Origin: JANMCE01 sp031410595
GTDB lineage: Bacteria; Actinomycetota; Acidimicrobiia; Acidimicrobiales; Ilumatobacteraceae
Reading direction: 5' to 3'
Assembly (NCBI GenBank): GCA_031410595.1
Contig: JANNZM010000050.1
Span: forward strand, 62,001 to 126,000
Length of the DNA stretch: 64,000 nucleotides
Of the stretch, positions 44,414-53,367 are shown in pieces (position 1 is the first letter of the stretch; each line of letters starts with the position of its first letter). Made by a program: the position numbers and the translations under genes. The notes beneath the pieces were generated by a model that worked only from the letters and a program-made list of their open reading frames with translations, had not been told where the DNA came from and made no database searches.

Positions 44414-45631
44414 TTAGGCGGCAGCGCGAGTGCGACGCAAGAGCGGGTCGGCCAGCTGCAACGTTTTGTCGGCGATGCGCATCACGCGGCCTGCCGCGCC
44501 AGGGGTCTGACCATCCACCAGGTTGCCCATGACCTTCAGCGTGATGTCGGCCGCGGTCTGGGTGCCGACCGCGATTCGCAGCCCAGGCTTGAGCAAAAGC
44601 GGGTGCCCGATGATGAAGCTGAAGCGGCGTCCGGTGCGCAGAAAACTGTCGAATCGTGCGCCCACGAGGCGGTCGTAATTTTCGGGGGCATGGGCCGGGT
44701 CGGCCACGAACTGGTCAACCGCCAGCGTGCCGCTTTCGAGGCCGTAGTCGATGCCTTCACCGTTCATCGGGTTCACGAAGCCAGCGGCGTCACCAACCGC
44801 AACCCAACCCGGGCCGTGACGCTTCACGCAGCTCATCGGCAGGCGCCACGCACGGGGCTTTTCGATGTAGTCACCGATCGACCACGAGTCCTTCACGAGC
44901 GCCGCGTACTGATCGAGCAGCGTGTTTAGGTTGAGTTTCTTGAAGCCCTTCATGGTGCTGAGCGCGCCGCAGCCAATGTTGACCGTGCCGTCGCCAGCGG
45001 GAAACATCCAGCCGTACCCGGGAACGGCAACGCCGTGTTCATCCTGCAATGACAGACACGCTTCAAGGTGCCGGTCCGTGTGCCGCGGTGAGGGAACGTA
45101 GGCGCGAATAGCGAGGCCGAATGTCTCCTTGGGATCACGGACGCAGCCAAGAATTTTGCCCGCTGCGCCCTGCGCTCCTGCGGCCAAGATGGTGAGCGGG
45201 GCCGTGAATGTCTCGCCGCCAGCAATCACGCCCGTTGCCCGTTGACCGTCCAGCACGGGCAAGGCCTCGGTGTCGAATCTGACCTCAGCACCGTACGCCA
45301 TCGCGAGGTTGATGAGATACGTGTCGAACGTGCGCCGAGGCCACACTGCGCCATAGTTCGGGAATCGATCCGTGGTCGGCCACAACAGCTCACGGCTCTT
45401 TGCCCCAGCGATCATGCGCAGCCCGTCGATGCGATGGGCCGAACTGATGTCAATGTCCAACGCCTGCAACGCGGCAACAGCGCGAGGCGTGAGCCCGTCG
45501 CCGCAAACCTTGTCCCGGCCGTGCGGACCCTTTTCGAACACGGTTACCTTCAGACCAGCGCGCGCTGCTCGTATGGCTGCTGCCGATCCGGCTGGCCCTC
45601 CGCCGATGATCAGCAGGTCTCGTTGTGTCAC
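44414..45631 (-). CDS. Geranylgeranyl-reductase-family FAD-dependent oxidoreductase
   Basis: 405 residues. The N-terminal FAD motif is LLIIGGGPAGSAAAIRAARAGLKVTVFEKG, followed by RDKVCGDGLTPRAV, the characteristic GGR-family motif. Next come WPRRTFDTYL and, near the C-terminal half, GWVAVGDAAGFVNPMNGEGIDYGLESG, the second FAD contact. Members saturate isoprenoid chains of archaeal or bacterial lipids, quinones and carotenoids, or act as related flavin oxidases. It lies 117 bp downstream of the BCKDH E2 gene on the same strand and may be cotranscribed. Its own substrate is not revealed. Confidence 0.9.
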   Translation of the reverse strand: MTQRDLLIIGGGPAGSAAAIRAARAGLKVTVFEKGPHGRDKVCGDGLTPRAVAALQALDIDISSAHRIDGLRMIAGAKSRELLWPTTDRFPNYGAVWPRRTFDTYLINLAMAYGAEVRFDTEALPVLDGQRATGVIAGGETFTAPLTILAAGAQGAAGKILGCVRDPKETFGLAIRAYVPSPRHTDRHLEACLSLQDEHGVAVPGYGWMFPAGDGTVNIGCGALSTMKGFKKLNLNTLLDQYAALVKDSWSIGDYIEKPRAWRLPMSCVKRHGPGWVAVGDAAGFVNPMNGEGIDYGLESGTLAVDQFVADPAHAPENYDRLVGARFDSFLRTGRRFSFIIGHPLLLKPGLRIAVGTQTAADITLKVMGNLVDGQTPGAAGRVMRIADKTLQLADPLLRRTRAAA

Positions 45632-45748
45632 CGCTCTAGCCTGCCAGCACCGACCCTCACACGCGCAGTTCGTCGGCTGATACTGGCGTCACAGTTGGTG
45701 AGACGGTCCCTCGCATTCGCGTCCTGGCTCGTAGTACGGCGCCTGGCT

Positions 45749-46957
45749 TCAGCGACCGGTCTCATCAATGAACAACAGAGCGGGGGTTTCGAGCAGCGCC
45801 TTGATGCGCTGGATGAAGGTGGCGGCGTCCCAGCCGTCCACGATCCGGTGATCAAAACTCGATGACAGATTCATCATCGTGCGCGGCCCGAATCGCTGGC
45901 CGTCCCACATGGGCCGTACCTGCATCTTGTTGACCCCGACAATGGCGACCTCGGGATGATTGATGATGGGAGTCGTGACCAGGCCGCCGAGCGCACCAAG
46001 TGAGGTGATAGTGATGGTAGAACCGGTCAGCCCCTGACGGGTGGCGGTACCTGAGCGAGCCGCCTCGCTGATACGGGCGATCTCGGTTGCGCAGGCCCAC
46101 AGGTCGAGAGTCCCGGCGTGATGTAGCACCGGCACGACGAGCCCATTCGGTGTTTGCGTTGCAATGCCGATGTGGGCGGCTTCGTAGGTGGTGAGTTGCC
46201 CGTCCGCCTCGTTGAACGTGGCATTGATCTGGGGCTGAGCGGCAATGGCCTCCACCATGGCGCGCACCAGGAAGGGCAGCACCGTCAGCTTGGGCGCGTT
46301 GCGCGTATTGAGGGCGCTGCGCAGCTCCTCCAGGGACGTGAGATCGATCTCTTCGACATAGGTAATGGTTGGGATGGCCGCTGCCACCGTAAGGCGCGCC
46401 GCGATCTTTCGTCGCATGCTGATGAGCTGTGCGGTGTGAGTGGCGTCCGAGGTATTCCGATGGCGGCCTGACCGGTCAAGATCGGCATGGGTGACGCGCC
46501 CGTCGGGTCCTGAGCCGTGGACCTTACCGAGGTCGATGCCAAGATCCTTCGCTCTCTGGCGAACTGCGGGGGCGGCAAGCGGCCGGGCGGTGGTGGCGAC
46601 GGTCGGCCGTGCGGATCCCGTGGGCGGAGGAAGCGGCTCGGTTGGCGACTGTGCGGGGATGGCAACGACCTCGGCTGGTGGCACGACCGCGGTGGACTCT
46701 GCGGTTGCCAATCCGTCGTCCATTTCGATGGCGGCGAATTCGGAGCCGATGGCCAAGATGTCACCAGGAGCCCCGGCCAGGAACGTGATCACACCGGCGA
46801 CGGGGGCGGAGATCTCGACGGTGGCCTTGTCGGTCATGACGTCGGCCAGCACGGTTTCGGTCGTGACCGTGTCGCCAACCGTGACGTGCCATTCCACCAA
46901 CTCGGCTTCGGCGACGCCCTCGCCAACATCGGGCAGTTTCACGATACGAAGCGTCAT
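45749..46957 (-). CDS. Branched-chain 2-oxoacid dehydrogenase E2 (dihydrolipoyl acyltransferase)
   Basis: 402 residues. The lipoyl domain (1-78) carries the lipoylated lysine K44 in VMTDKATVEIS. A proline/alanine linker leads to the E1/E3-binding domain (VRQRAKDLGIDLGKVHGSGPDGRVTHADL), then the catalytic acyltransferase domain with the active-site SSFDHRIVDGWDAATF (HxxxDG). The single lipoyl domain and DKATVEI environment fit a branched-chain rather than pyruvate complex. Start 1 bp after the E1beta stop; the three subunits form one operon. No E3 gene is in the window, so lipoamide dehydrogenase must come from elsewhere. Confidence 0.92.
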   Translation of the reverse strand: MTLRIVKLPDVGEGVAEAELVEWHVTVGDTVTTETVLADVMTDKATVEISAPVAGVITFLAGAPGDILAIGSEFAAIEMDDGLATAESTAVVPPAEVVAIPAQSPTEPLPPPTGSARPTVATTARPLAAPAVRQRAKDLGIDLGKVHGSGPDGRVTHADLDRSGRHRNTSDATHTAQLISMRRKIAARLTVAAAIPTITYVEEIDLTSLEELRSALNTRNAPKLTVLPFLVRAMVEAIAAQPQINATFNEADGQLTTYEAAHIGIATQTPNGLVVPVLHHAGTLDLWACATEIARISEAARSGTATRQGLTGSTITITSLGALGGLVTTPIINHPEVAIVGVNKMQVRPMWDGQRFGPRTMMNLSSSFDHRIVDGWDAATFIQRIKALLETPALLFIDETGR

Positions 46958-46958
46958 G

Positions 46959-47972
46959 TCATGCCTCCATCGTGGCGATCATGGCCGCCCCAAGGCGGGC
47001 CGGTCCGGGGAAGTAGCGCCACTCGTGGGCGTGTGGGTAGGGCGTGTCCCACCCAGCCACCCGAGCGATTGGCGCTTCAAGGGCGTACAGCAGAGTCTCC
47101 TGCAGGATGGCGCACAGCTCTGCGCCAAATCCGGATGTCAGGGTGGCTTCGTGGGCCACCACGCACCGACCGGTTTTCGCAACGGACGCCGCGATGGTTT
47201 CGAGATCGAGAGGAACGAGTGTGCGCAGGTCGATGATCTCCGCGTCGATCCCGGTCTCGGTCGCCGCGGTCGTTGCGACATGAACCATCGTGCCGTAGGT
47301 GAGCACGGTGAGGTCGTTACCGGGTCGGTGGACGCGGGCTTTGCCGAGCGGCACGGTGTAGTGACCGTCGGGAACCTCGCTGAGTGCGTGGCCCGACCAC
47401 GGCACGATCGGTCGATCATGGTGACCATCGAAGGGACCGTTGTAGAGCCGCTTGGGTTCGAGGAAGATGACCGGGTCGTCATCCTCGATCGCCGCGATCA
47501 ACAACCCTTTTGCATCATACGGATTCGACGGAATGACCGTCTTCAATCCGGACACATGCGTGAACAACGCTTCGGGACTTTGCGAGTGGGTTTGGCCGCC
47601 GAAAATGCCACCGCCGGTTGGCATGCGAATCACGATGGGCGCAGTGAAGTCACCCGCTGATCGGTAGCGAATGCGGGCGGCCTCGGACACGATCTGGTCG
47701 TAAGCCGGATACACGTAGTCGGCGAACTGGATCTCCACACATGGCCTGAGCCCGTAGGCGCCCATACCGATGGCGGCGCCGACGATGCCGCTTTCGCTGA
47801 TGGGTGCGTCGAAGCAGCGATGATCACCGAAACGTTCTTGTAGACCCTGGGTGCAACGAAACACACCCCCGAAGAATCCGACGTCCTCACCGAACACGAT
47901 CACCCGCTCGTCGCGTTCCATCGCCACTGCGTGGGCATCGCGGATGGCCTCGATCATCGTCAGCGATGCCAT
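46959..47972 (-). CDS. Branched-chain 2-oxoacid dehydrogenase E1 component, beta subunit
   Basis: 337 residues from the ATG at 47972; the longer open frame to 48170 is antisense and non-family. It starts MASLTMIEAIRDAHAVAMERDERVIVFGEDVG, the E1beta opening, then CFDAPISESGIVGAAIGMGAYGLRPCVEIQFADYVYPA and GGGIFGGQTHSQSPEALFTHVSGLKTVIPSNPYDAKGLL. It forms the thiamine-diphosphate-binding a2b2 E1 with the upstream alpha subunit. The start overlaps the alpha-subunit end by a few bases. Confidence 0.93.
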   Translation of the reverse strand: MASLTMIEAIRDAHAVAMERDERVIVFGEDVGFFGGVFRCTQGLQERFGDHRCFDAPISESGIVGAAIGMGAYGLRPCVEIQFADYVYPAYDQIVSEAARIRYRSAGDFTAPIVIRMPTGGGIFGGQTHSQSPEALFTHVSGLKTVIPSNPYDAKGLLIAAIEDDDPVIFLEPKRLYNGPFDGHHDRPIVPWSGHALSEVPDGHYTVPLGKARVHRPGNDLTVLTYGTMVHVATTAATETGIDAEIIDLRTLVPLDLETIAASVAKTGRCVVAHEATLTSGFGAELCAILQETLLYALEAPIARVAGWDTPYPHAHEWRYFPGPARLGAAMIATMEA

Positions 47973-47973
47973 G

Positions 47974-49227
47974 TCAGAGCCCGGCCTGTTCACGCTGACG
48001 GACAAGGTGCGGCGGCATCGTTGCGTACACATCATCGAACATGGTGCTGGGGCTCGATACTGCTTCGCTGTGCAGCGTGCCGAACGATTCGGCTTCCTCC
48101 GATGCGAGGCGGACAGTGGTGTCGACCTGGGCGACCAGCTCGTCGTGGTCTTGCTCGCTCCAGGCCCCAATGTGGATGAGATGCTTCTTCAGTCGTTCGA
48201 TCGGGTCGCCCATGGGCCATTGACTTGGCTCGTCCTTGGGGCGATAGACGGCCGGGTCGTCGGACGTGGAATGGGCCCCGGCGCGATACGTAACCCACTC
48301 GATGAGGGTTGGGCCAAGATTGCGGCGCGCTCGTTCGATAGCCCACGCTGATGCTGCGTGCACGGCCAGGTAGTCGTTGCCGTCCACTCGCAGCGCGGGG
48401 ATGCCAAAGCCGTGTCCCCGTGCGGCAAACGTGGCCGAACCACCGCGGGCGAAACCCTGGAACGTCGAGATGGCCCACTGGTTGTTCACAATGTTCAACA
48501 CCACGGGCGCCTGATAGGTGGACGCGAAAACCAACGCGGCGTGGAAGTCGGATTCGGCTGTTGCGCCGTCACCGATCCACGACGACGCGATCTTGGTATC
48601 GCCGGCCAATGCCGAAGCCATCGCCCACCCGACCGCTTGGATCGTTTGGGTGCCGAGGTTGCCCGAGATGGTGAAGAAGCCGTACTCCTTCGATGAGTAC
48701 ATCACCGGAAGTTGGCGACCCTTCATGGGATCGTGGCTGTTGGAGTAGATCTGGTTCATCATCTCCACGAGCGGGTAGCCACTTGAGATCAGCAGGCCTT
48801 GCTGACGGTAGGTGGGGAAGTTCATGTCGCCCTTTGACAGCGCGCGCTGGTGCGCGCAGGCGATTGCTTCCTCGCCAAGCGCCTGGATGTAAAACGATGT
48901 CTTGCCCTGCCGATGGGCGCGCTGCATGCGCTGATCAAACGATCGCACCGTCAGCATGTCTCGAAGCCCGAGCTTGAGTTGTTCGACGTTCAACAGGCCG
49001 TTCCACGGCCCAATCGCGTTGCCGTCGATGTCGAGGATCCTTACCAGGCCGTAGGCGAGATCGAGCATGTCGTCCTCACGAGCATCGACGGGCGGGCGAC
49101 GCATCTCGCCGGCGCGGCTGAGCTGCAGATCGGTGAACTTCGGGGCGTCGCCCGGCCGTGAAGCAGGCGCCGGAACACGCAGCCGCAGCGGTTCATCGGG
49201 CGCCGACGGTTGCGGGGTTGCGTCCAT
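47974..49227 (-). CDS. Branched-chain 2-oxoacid dehydrogenase E1 component, alpha subunit
   Basis: 417 residues. The thiamine-diphosphate motif appears as SWIGDGATAESDFHAALVFASTYQAPVVLNIVNNQWAIST (GDG-x~26-NN). It contains TSFYIQALGEEAIACAHQRAL and the phospho-loop region HSTSDDPAVYRPKDE, where branched-chain and pyruvate E1 kinase sites lie in eukaryotes. The start ATG overlaps the stop of the HDAC-like gene (ATGA), so translation is coupled. With E1beta and E2 it should decarboxylate branched-chain 2-oxoacids from valine, leucine or isoleucine. Confidence 0.93.
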   Translation of the reverse strand: MDATPQPSAPDEPLRLRVPAPASRPGDAPKFTDLQLSRAGEMRRPPVDAREDDMLDLAYGLVRILDIDGNAIGPWNGLLNVEQLKLGLRDMLTVRSFDQRMQRAHRQGKTSFYIQALGEEAIACAHQRALSKGDMNFPTYRQQGLLISSGYPLVEMMNQIYSNSHDPMKGRQLPVMYSSKEYGFFTISGNLGTQTIQAVGWAMASALAGDTKIASSWIGDGATAESDFHAALVFASTYQAPVVLNIVNNQWAISTFQGFARGGSATFAARGHGFGIPALRVDGNDYLAVHAASAWAIERARRNLGPTLIEWVTYRAGAHSTSDDPAVYRPKDEPSQWPMGDPIERLKKHLIHIGAWSEQDHDELVAQVDTTVRLASEEAESFGTLHSEAVSSPSTMFDDVYATMPPHLVRQREQAGL

Positions 49228-50273
49228 CAGGTCGAGGCTACGCCGGTGAGCCAGTGACGGACGTTTTCGCCGAGGGATGGCACGTGGTAGCCGCCTTCTT
49301 GCAGGACGACTGTTGGACGGCGGAGGGCAGCGATCATGGCGCCATGGATTTCGTAGGCTTCGGTGGTTACCTTGAAGTCACCGATGGGGTCGCGCTCGTG
49401 GGTATCGACGCCGAGGGACACGACGATGACGCCGGGGTCGAACGCGTCGATGGCGTCCACGGCCTGGCGCAGCGCCGCGATGAAGTCATCGTCGGAGGTG
49501 TGGCGAGCCAGCGGCAGATTGAGGGTGTGGCCGAGCCCTCTGCCGGTACCGGTCTCTTCGACGTATCCGATCAGATACGGGTACGCACGCGACGGGTCAC
49601 CGTGCAGCGACACGTACTGCACATCGTCGCGGCCGTAGAAGATCTGCTGCGTGCCGTTGCCATGGTGGTAGTCGACATCGAGCACCGTCACCCGACTGCC
49701 GGTCTGACCCACAATGGCCTGCGCCGCCACGGCTGCGTTGTTGAAGTAGCAGTAACCGCCGTATGCGGCACGGGGTGCGTGATGACCGGGCGGACGGCAC
49801 AGACCGAACGCCGACCTTTCGCCGCCGAGCACCAGGTCGGTGGCGGTCAAGGCCACGTCGACTGCAGCGCGGGCTGCGGCGTAGGTGCCTTCCACCAGCG
49901 GCGTCATCATCTCAAAGCACCAGTACCCGAGCGCGCTGACCACGTTGGTAGGTGTGGGGGCGGGCGTCATGTCCTCCCGCAGGGCCGGGTGCAGGAAGGT
50001 GTCGGGGAAGACCTCGCGCTGCTCGCGCACCTTCTGAAAGTCATGCCATGCGCTCGCCAGAAAGTCGACCATGCGCGGATCGTGCACTGCGTCGATGGGT
50101 GAGCGTCCGTGATCGGTGGGTTCGCTGAATGTGAACGCGTTGGGGTGACGGCGCAGCGCAGACTCGATCACTTCGGCCCGCACGGGCGCCTCCCAGTGGC
50201 CCTGGGCAATACCCCACTCGATGCTCGTGGCAATGTCATGGAGCAGATGGGTTGGTGTGGCAACGACCTTCAT
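49227..50273 (-). CDS. Histone-deacetylase-family hydrolase (AcuC/acetylpolyamine amidohydrolase-like)
   Basis: 348 residues from the ATG at 50273. Zn-site and catalytic motifs are plain: GLCRPPGHHAPRAAYGGYCYFNNAAVAA (tandem histidines), VTVLDVDYHHGNGTQQIF (D-x-H-x-x-G-N-G, zinc ligands) and VVSLGVDTHERDPIG (the last zinc aspartate). Family members remove acetyl groups from polyamines, lysines or acetyl-CoA synthetase. Coupling to a 2-oxoacid dehydrogenase and an LLM oxidoreductase suggests a metabolic amide/acetyl substrate rather than histones. Confidence 0.9.
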   Translation of the reverse strand: MKVVATPTHLLHDIATSIEWGIAQGHWEAPVRAEVIESALRRHPNAFTFSEPTDHGRSPIDAVHDPRMVDFLASAWHDFQKVREQREVFPDTFLHPALREDMTPAPTPTNVVSALGYWCFEMMTPLVEGTYAAARAAVDVALTATDLVLGGERSAFGLCRPPGHHAPRAAYGGYCYFNNAAVAAQAIVGQTGSRVTVLDVDYHHGNGTQQIFYGRDDVQYVSLHGDPSRAYPYLIGYVEETGTGRGLGHTLNLPLARHTSDDDFIAALRQAVDAIDAFDPGVIVVSLGVDTHERDPIGDFKVTTEAYEIHGAMIAALRRPTVVLQEGGYHVPSLGENVRHWLTGVAST

Positions 50274-50277
50274 AGCG

Positions 50278-51306
50278 CTACGCCTTTCGCAACTCGGGGA
50301 TGACGTGCTCACTGAACAGCTGATGGTGTCGCTCGATGCCTTCGTGATCCGTCACGCCGAACATTACGACCGCGTTGGCGGCACCGATCGTGCGGCACTG
50401 TTCGATGAGCTGTTCGGCCACCTGCTCTGGCGTGCCAGAGATGAACTCATCGATGCTCAGCGGGCCATCCATCTGGTCGGATGGCTTGTCGAGAACTGCT
50501 GCGAACGGCGGCAGGGGCCCAACGCTCTGATTGAGTAGGCCGAGCAGATGATGCTTGCCCGCCTGCACACCAGCGGCTTGATCGTTGGGGTCATCCACGA
50601 ACGTCACAAGGCGGCGGACACCCAACTGTGACGGCTCGGTCGAGCGGCCAGCGTCTTCGGCCGCAGCGCGATAGCGGTCGAAGAAACCGGCGACGTCCTT
50701 GGTGGATGCGAAGCCGGCTACTGCCTTCCAACCGCGGCGCGCAGCTCGTTCGCTCGATTCGGCCGAACGCACCGCAGTCCACACCGACGGGGATTCTTGG
50801 AAGTAAGTGGGCGTGAGCCGCAGGTTGTCGATGTTCCAATTGGCGCCGTGATGGGTCACGACCGGCCCGCGTAGCGACTGTTCGAGCACATTGCACACTT
50901 CTTCGTGGCGACCGTGCGCCTCGGCAGGTGACTGACCGATAGCGAGCTGCTCGGGCGGGATCCCGGCTACCACGCCCATCTCCAAGCGGCCGCCGGTCAG
51001 GTGATCGAGCATGGCGAATTCTTCCGCCACCCGCCATGGAGTGGTGTGGGTGCTGACTGCGCCTAGCGATCCGAGCCGTAACGTCGTTGTGCGACCGGCC
51101 ATGGCTGCGATTGCAAGGTTCGGTGACGGACTGTAGGCCGCGCCGAAGTGATGTTCGCTGAAGAAGATGCCTTCAAATCCGCGCGGCTCCATCTTGGTCC
51201 ACAGGTCGAGGTACCACTCGAAATGGGCACGGATGGCGTGGCGATCGGTTGACGGTTCGGGGTTGGTGAGCTCGTGAAAAAACTCGAACACCCACGGCGA
51301 AATCAT
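50278..51306 (-). CDS. LLM-class F420/flavin-dependent oxidoreductase
   Basis: 342 residues from the ATG at 51306, whose ATGA overlaps the RidA stop; the longer open frame to 51405 is not used. Typical luciferase-like TIM-barrel features: EGIFFSEHHFGAAYSPSPNLAIAAMAGRTTTLRLGS, TTPWRVAEEFAMLDHLTGGRLEMGV and FISGTPEQVAEQLIEQC. Cofactor FMN or F420; actinobacteria use both, and the sequence alone does not settle it. The stop lies 4 bp before the HDAC-like start. Substrate unknown; the RidA and hydrolase neighbours suggest an amine or nitrogen-containing intermediate. Confidence 0.9.
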   Translation of the reverse strand: MISPWVFEFFHELTNPEPSTDRHAIRAHFEWYLDLWTKMEPRGFEGIFFSEHHFGAAYSPSPNLAIAAMAGRTTTLRLGSLGAVSTHTTPWRVAEEFAMLDHLTGGRLEMGVVAGIPPEQLAIGQSPAEAHGRHEEVCNVLEQSLRGPVVTHHGANWNIDNLRLTPTYFQESPSVWTAVRSAESSERAARRGWKAVAGFASTKDVAGFFDRYRAAAEDAGRSTEPSQLGVRRLVTFVDDPNDQAAGVQAGKHHLLGLLNQSVGPLPPFAAVLDKPSDQMDGPLSIDEFISGTPEQVAEQLIEQCRTIGAANAVVMFGVTDHEGIERHHQLFSEHVIPELRKA

Positions 51307-51674
51307 GACTCGATGTACGCCGTAAACACGCAGGAAACGGAACCGCCGGAAACCTGGGTGTGGCGGGCCGGACGTGACTCTGGATGAGGGAACTTCTCTT
51401 CCCACGGCGCATTCAGCGCGCTGCGATACGCAATGTCTTTCACGAAGAATTCGACTTTGGCGATGTCGTCCCAGGTGCCTCCGGCGGCATCAAGGATGGC
51501 GCCCATGTGCGTGAACAGGTTGGCCACTTTGTCCTCAAGCGAGTCAGGCACGTCGCGGGTTCCGGGGTTGTACGGCGAGATCACGCTTGTGACCAACAAC
51601 GGCCCGATACGACTGGCGACGGGAATCGGGTTCTCATGGGAAAGACCTGCGATATCGATCGACCTGCGCGACAT
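51303..51674 (-). CDS. RidA/YjgF-family protein
   Basis: 123 residues with GGAG 6 nt before the ATG. The fold signature is clear: an open strand (IPVASRIGPLLVTSVISP), then SLEDKVANLFTHMGAILDAAGGTWDDIAKVEFFVKD and ALNAPWEEKFPHPESRPARHTQ. RidA proteins hydrolyse reactive enamine/imine intermediates made by amino-acid-consuming enzymes. The family's active-site arginine is probably present in SRPARHT. It is 4-bp overlapped with the LLM oxidoreductase gene, whose likely products could include imines. Confidence 0.88.
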   Translation of the reverse strand: MSRRSIDIAGLSHENPIPVASRIGPLLVTSVISPYNPGTRDVPDSLEDKVANLFTHMGAILDAAGGTWDDIAKVEFFVKDIAYRSALNAPWEEKFPHPESRPARHTQVSGGSVSCVFTAYIES

Positions 51675-51710
51675 TGGTTACTCCGTTAGTTGGTGGGTGA
51701 TGGCGTTACC

Positions 51711-53306
51711 TTAACGCCACGCGTCAATTGACACGCTGCGGTGGAGCTGCAGTTTCCACGCTTGCATGGTGGACGAGACGTCGCTGCCAACGACGATCAC
51801 TTTGATGGTGTCGGGTGGGTAGGCGGGCACCATGTCGTCGTCGGGTCGGGTGAGGTAATCCGACGGCCACACCCTGGCCGATGAGGGTCCCCTACCCTCG
51901 ATCTGGCTACGGCACATCGGATAGAAACCGCTGGCTCGGAAGTCCGCCAGCCGCATGGTGGCGCGCTCGTAGAGGTAGCTCTCGATGGATGCTTTGGTCT
52001 CGCCGGTATCGGCCATGAGGTGAGCTCGCTTCTCCGACAGGAGAACGAACGCGCCCGTCTGGGGCATCTCGAAACTGTTGAGCGTTGTGACGACGTCGTC
52101 GAGGGTGCCGTAGTAGAAGTTGCCGTTGTGGGCCCAACCTCCGAGCAGGATCGAGACAGTGGATTCGTCGGAGCGGTAGCCAAGCGACACGTGAAAGGGG
52201 TCCCACGGACTGGCAGCCTCATTTTCGGCGAACGCCAACGCGTAGGACACCGCGCTGCCTTGCGTGGGTGTGGTGTTCACGCCGATACGAGCGCCGCCGA
52301 CGGTTCGAAACATCAGGTTGAGGACCCGACCGATGGTGGCGTTTGCCTGGTTGCCGGGGCCGAGGGCACCAACTCCGCCGGTCATCCCGATCTCTGTCGC
52401 GATCGGGCCATTGACCAATTGGGCGAACGCAAACGAGTTGACCGAGCGGGTCATCGATTCGAACTGCAGGTCACCGAAGACCGAAGCACTCGCCAGAATC
52501 ACCGGAAGATACGACGGCTTGGCCCCGGCCATCACCGCGTTGATGGCCACCATCTCCACCGTGACCCGACGACCCTCAGGCCGAAACGATTCGGTCACGA
52601 CCTCATCGGCGGCGTGGGTCGTGCCGTGCAACATCGCCCCAACGTTCGCTTCCGTCGGCGGCACGATCGGCAATCCATCGGTCCAACCCTCGGCGTGAAA
52701 GTGGTCGAGCACCTCGGCCAGGGTGCCGCGCAGGGCGACACGAGGGCGGGGCGAAGGCACACTGAGCCCGGTGAGCACCTCATCTGGCGACGTAGGTCTG
52801 GTGAGGTCGTTGATGACGGCGTGGAGAGTGGCATCGGTGGCGGCGTCGGTCCGAGGCGGGTTGCCGATCGGCCAGACCCGAACCGGTGCACCGACCGTCG
52901 TGATCGAGTGATGCGCGGTAGCGGCCAACGCCTCAAAGTGGATCAAGGGCGCGGGCACGCCGCGTCGCTCCAACTCCGACGCGAACACTACGGCCAGGTG
53001 CACCATGGTGGCGGCCGGTCCGCTGACGAGCACAGCGCTATCGAAGTTGGTGGCAACGAACTCGATCTCGGCGAGGTCGGTCATCATGAAATTGGAGCGC
53101 ATGAAATGCGTGGCTGTCGCCGTTGGATAGCGCTGCGAAATGAGGTGGAGGAACCCGTCGACGATGGGTTCGAGTCCCGAGCCGGGTGGCATCGTCTGCA
53201 CCACGCAGATCCGCAACCCGTCCAGCGTGATCGGCCGCGGGGCTAACGCGACGAGCTCGCGTGTCGGCTCGTCGCTGCGCGGGTCAAGGGCCTCATAGAT
53301 CTCCAC
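51711..53306 (-). CDS. Two-domain protein resembling UGSC-type proteins but without the redox motif
   Basis: 531 residues. The N-terminal part (about 25-160) has a Rossmann-like order: LRICVVQTMPPGSGLEPIV, FDSAVLVSGPAATMVHLAVVFASELERRG. The C-terminal part (about 200-531) begins WTDGLPIVPPTEANVGAML, the conserved opening of a domain found in UGSC family (seleno)proteins. It continues with SYLPVILASASVFGD, GGVGALGPGNQANATIGRVLNLM and NTTPTQGSAVSYALAFAENE. In UGSC proteins the Cys/Sec motif sits where this protein has GPAATM, so the redox centre is absent. Function unknown. It heads the leftward operon with RidA, LLM oxidoreductase, HDAC-like and BCKDH genes. Confidence 0.6.
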   Translation of the reverse strand: MEIYEALDPRSDEPTRELVALAPRPITLDGLRICVVQTMPPGSGLEPIVDGFLHLISQRYPTATATHFMRSNFMMTDLAEIEFVATNFDSAVLVSGPAATMVHLAVVFASELERRGVPAPLIHFEALAATAHHSITTVGAPVRVWPIGNPPRTDAATDATLHAVINDLTRPTSPDEVLTGLSVPSPRPRVALRGTLAEVLDHFHAEGWTDGLPIVPPTEANVGAMLHGTTHAADEVVTESFRPEGRRVTVEMVAINAVMAGAKPSYLPVILASASVFGDLQFESMTRSVNSFAFAQLVNGPIATEIGMTGGVGALGPGNQANATIGRVLNLMFRTVGGARIGVNTTPTQGSAVSYALAFAENEAASPWDPFHVSLGYRSDESTVSILLGGWAHNGNFYYGTLDDVVTTLNSFEMPQTGAFVLLSEKRAHLMADTGETKASIESYLYERATMRLADFRASGFYPMCRSQIEGRGPSSARVWPSDYLTRPDDDMVPAYPPDTIKVIVVGSDVSSTMQAWKLQLHRSVSIDAWR

Positions 53307-53367
53307 GTCAGCGACTGTACGCGACCCACACCGGTCGATCTTCGATCAAGGGCGGTACCATCCCACC

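Noticed and set aside
52020..53246. 408-codon + strand frame opposite the UGSC-like gene
   Set aside because: Arginine/glycine/histidine-rich shadow without motif or ribosome-binding site.
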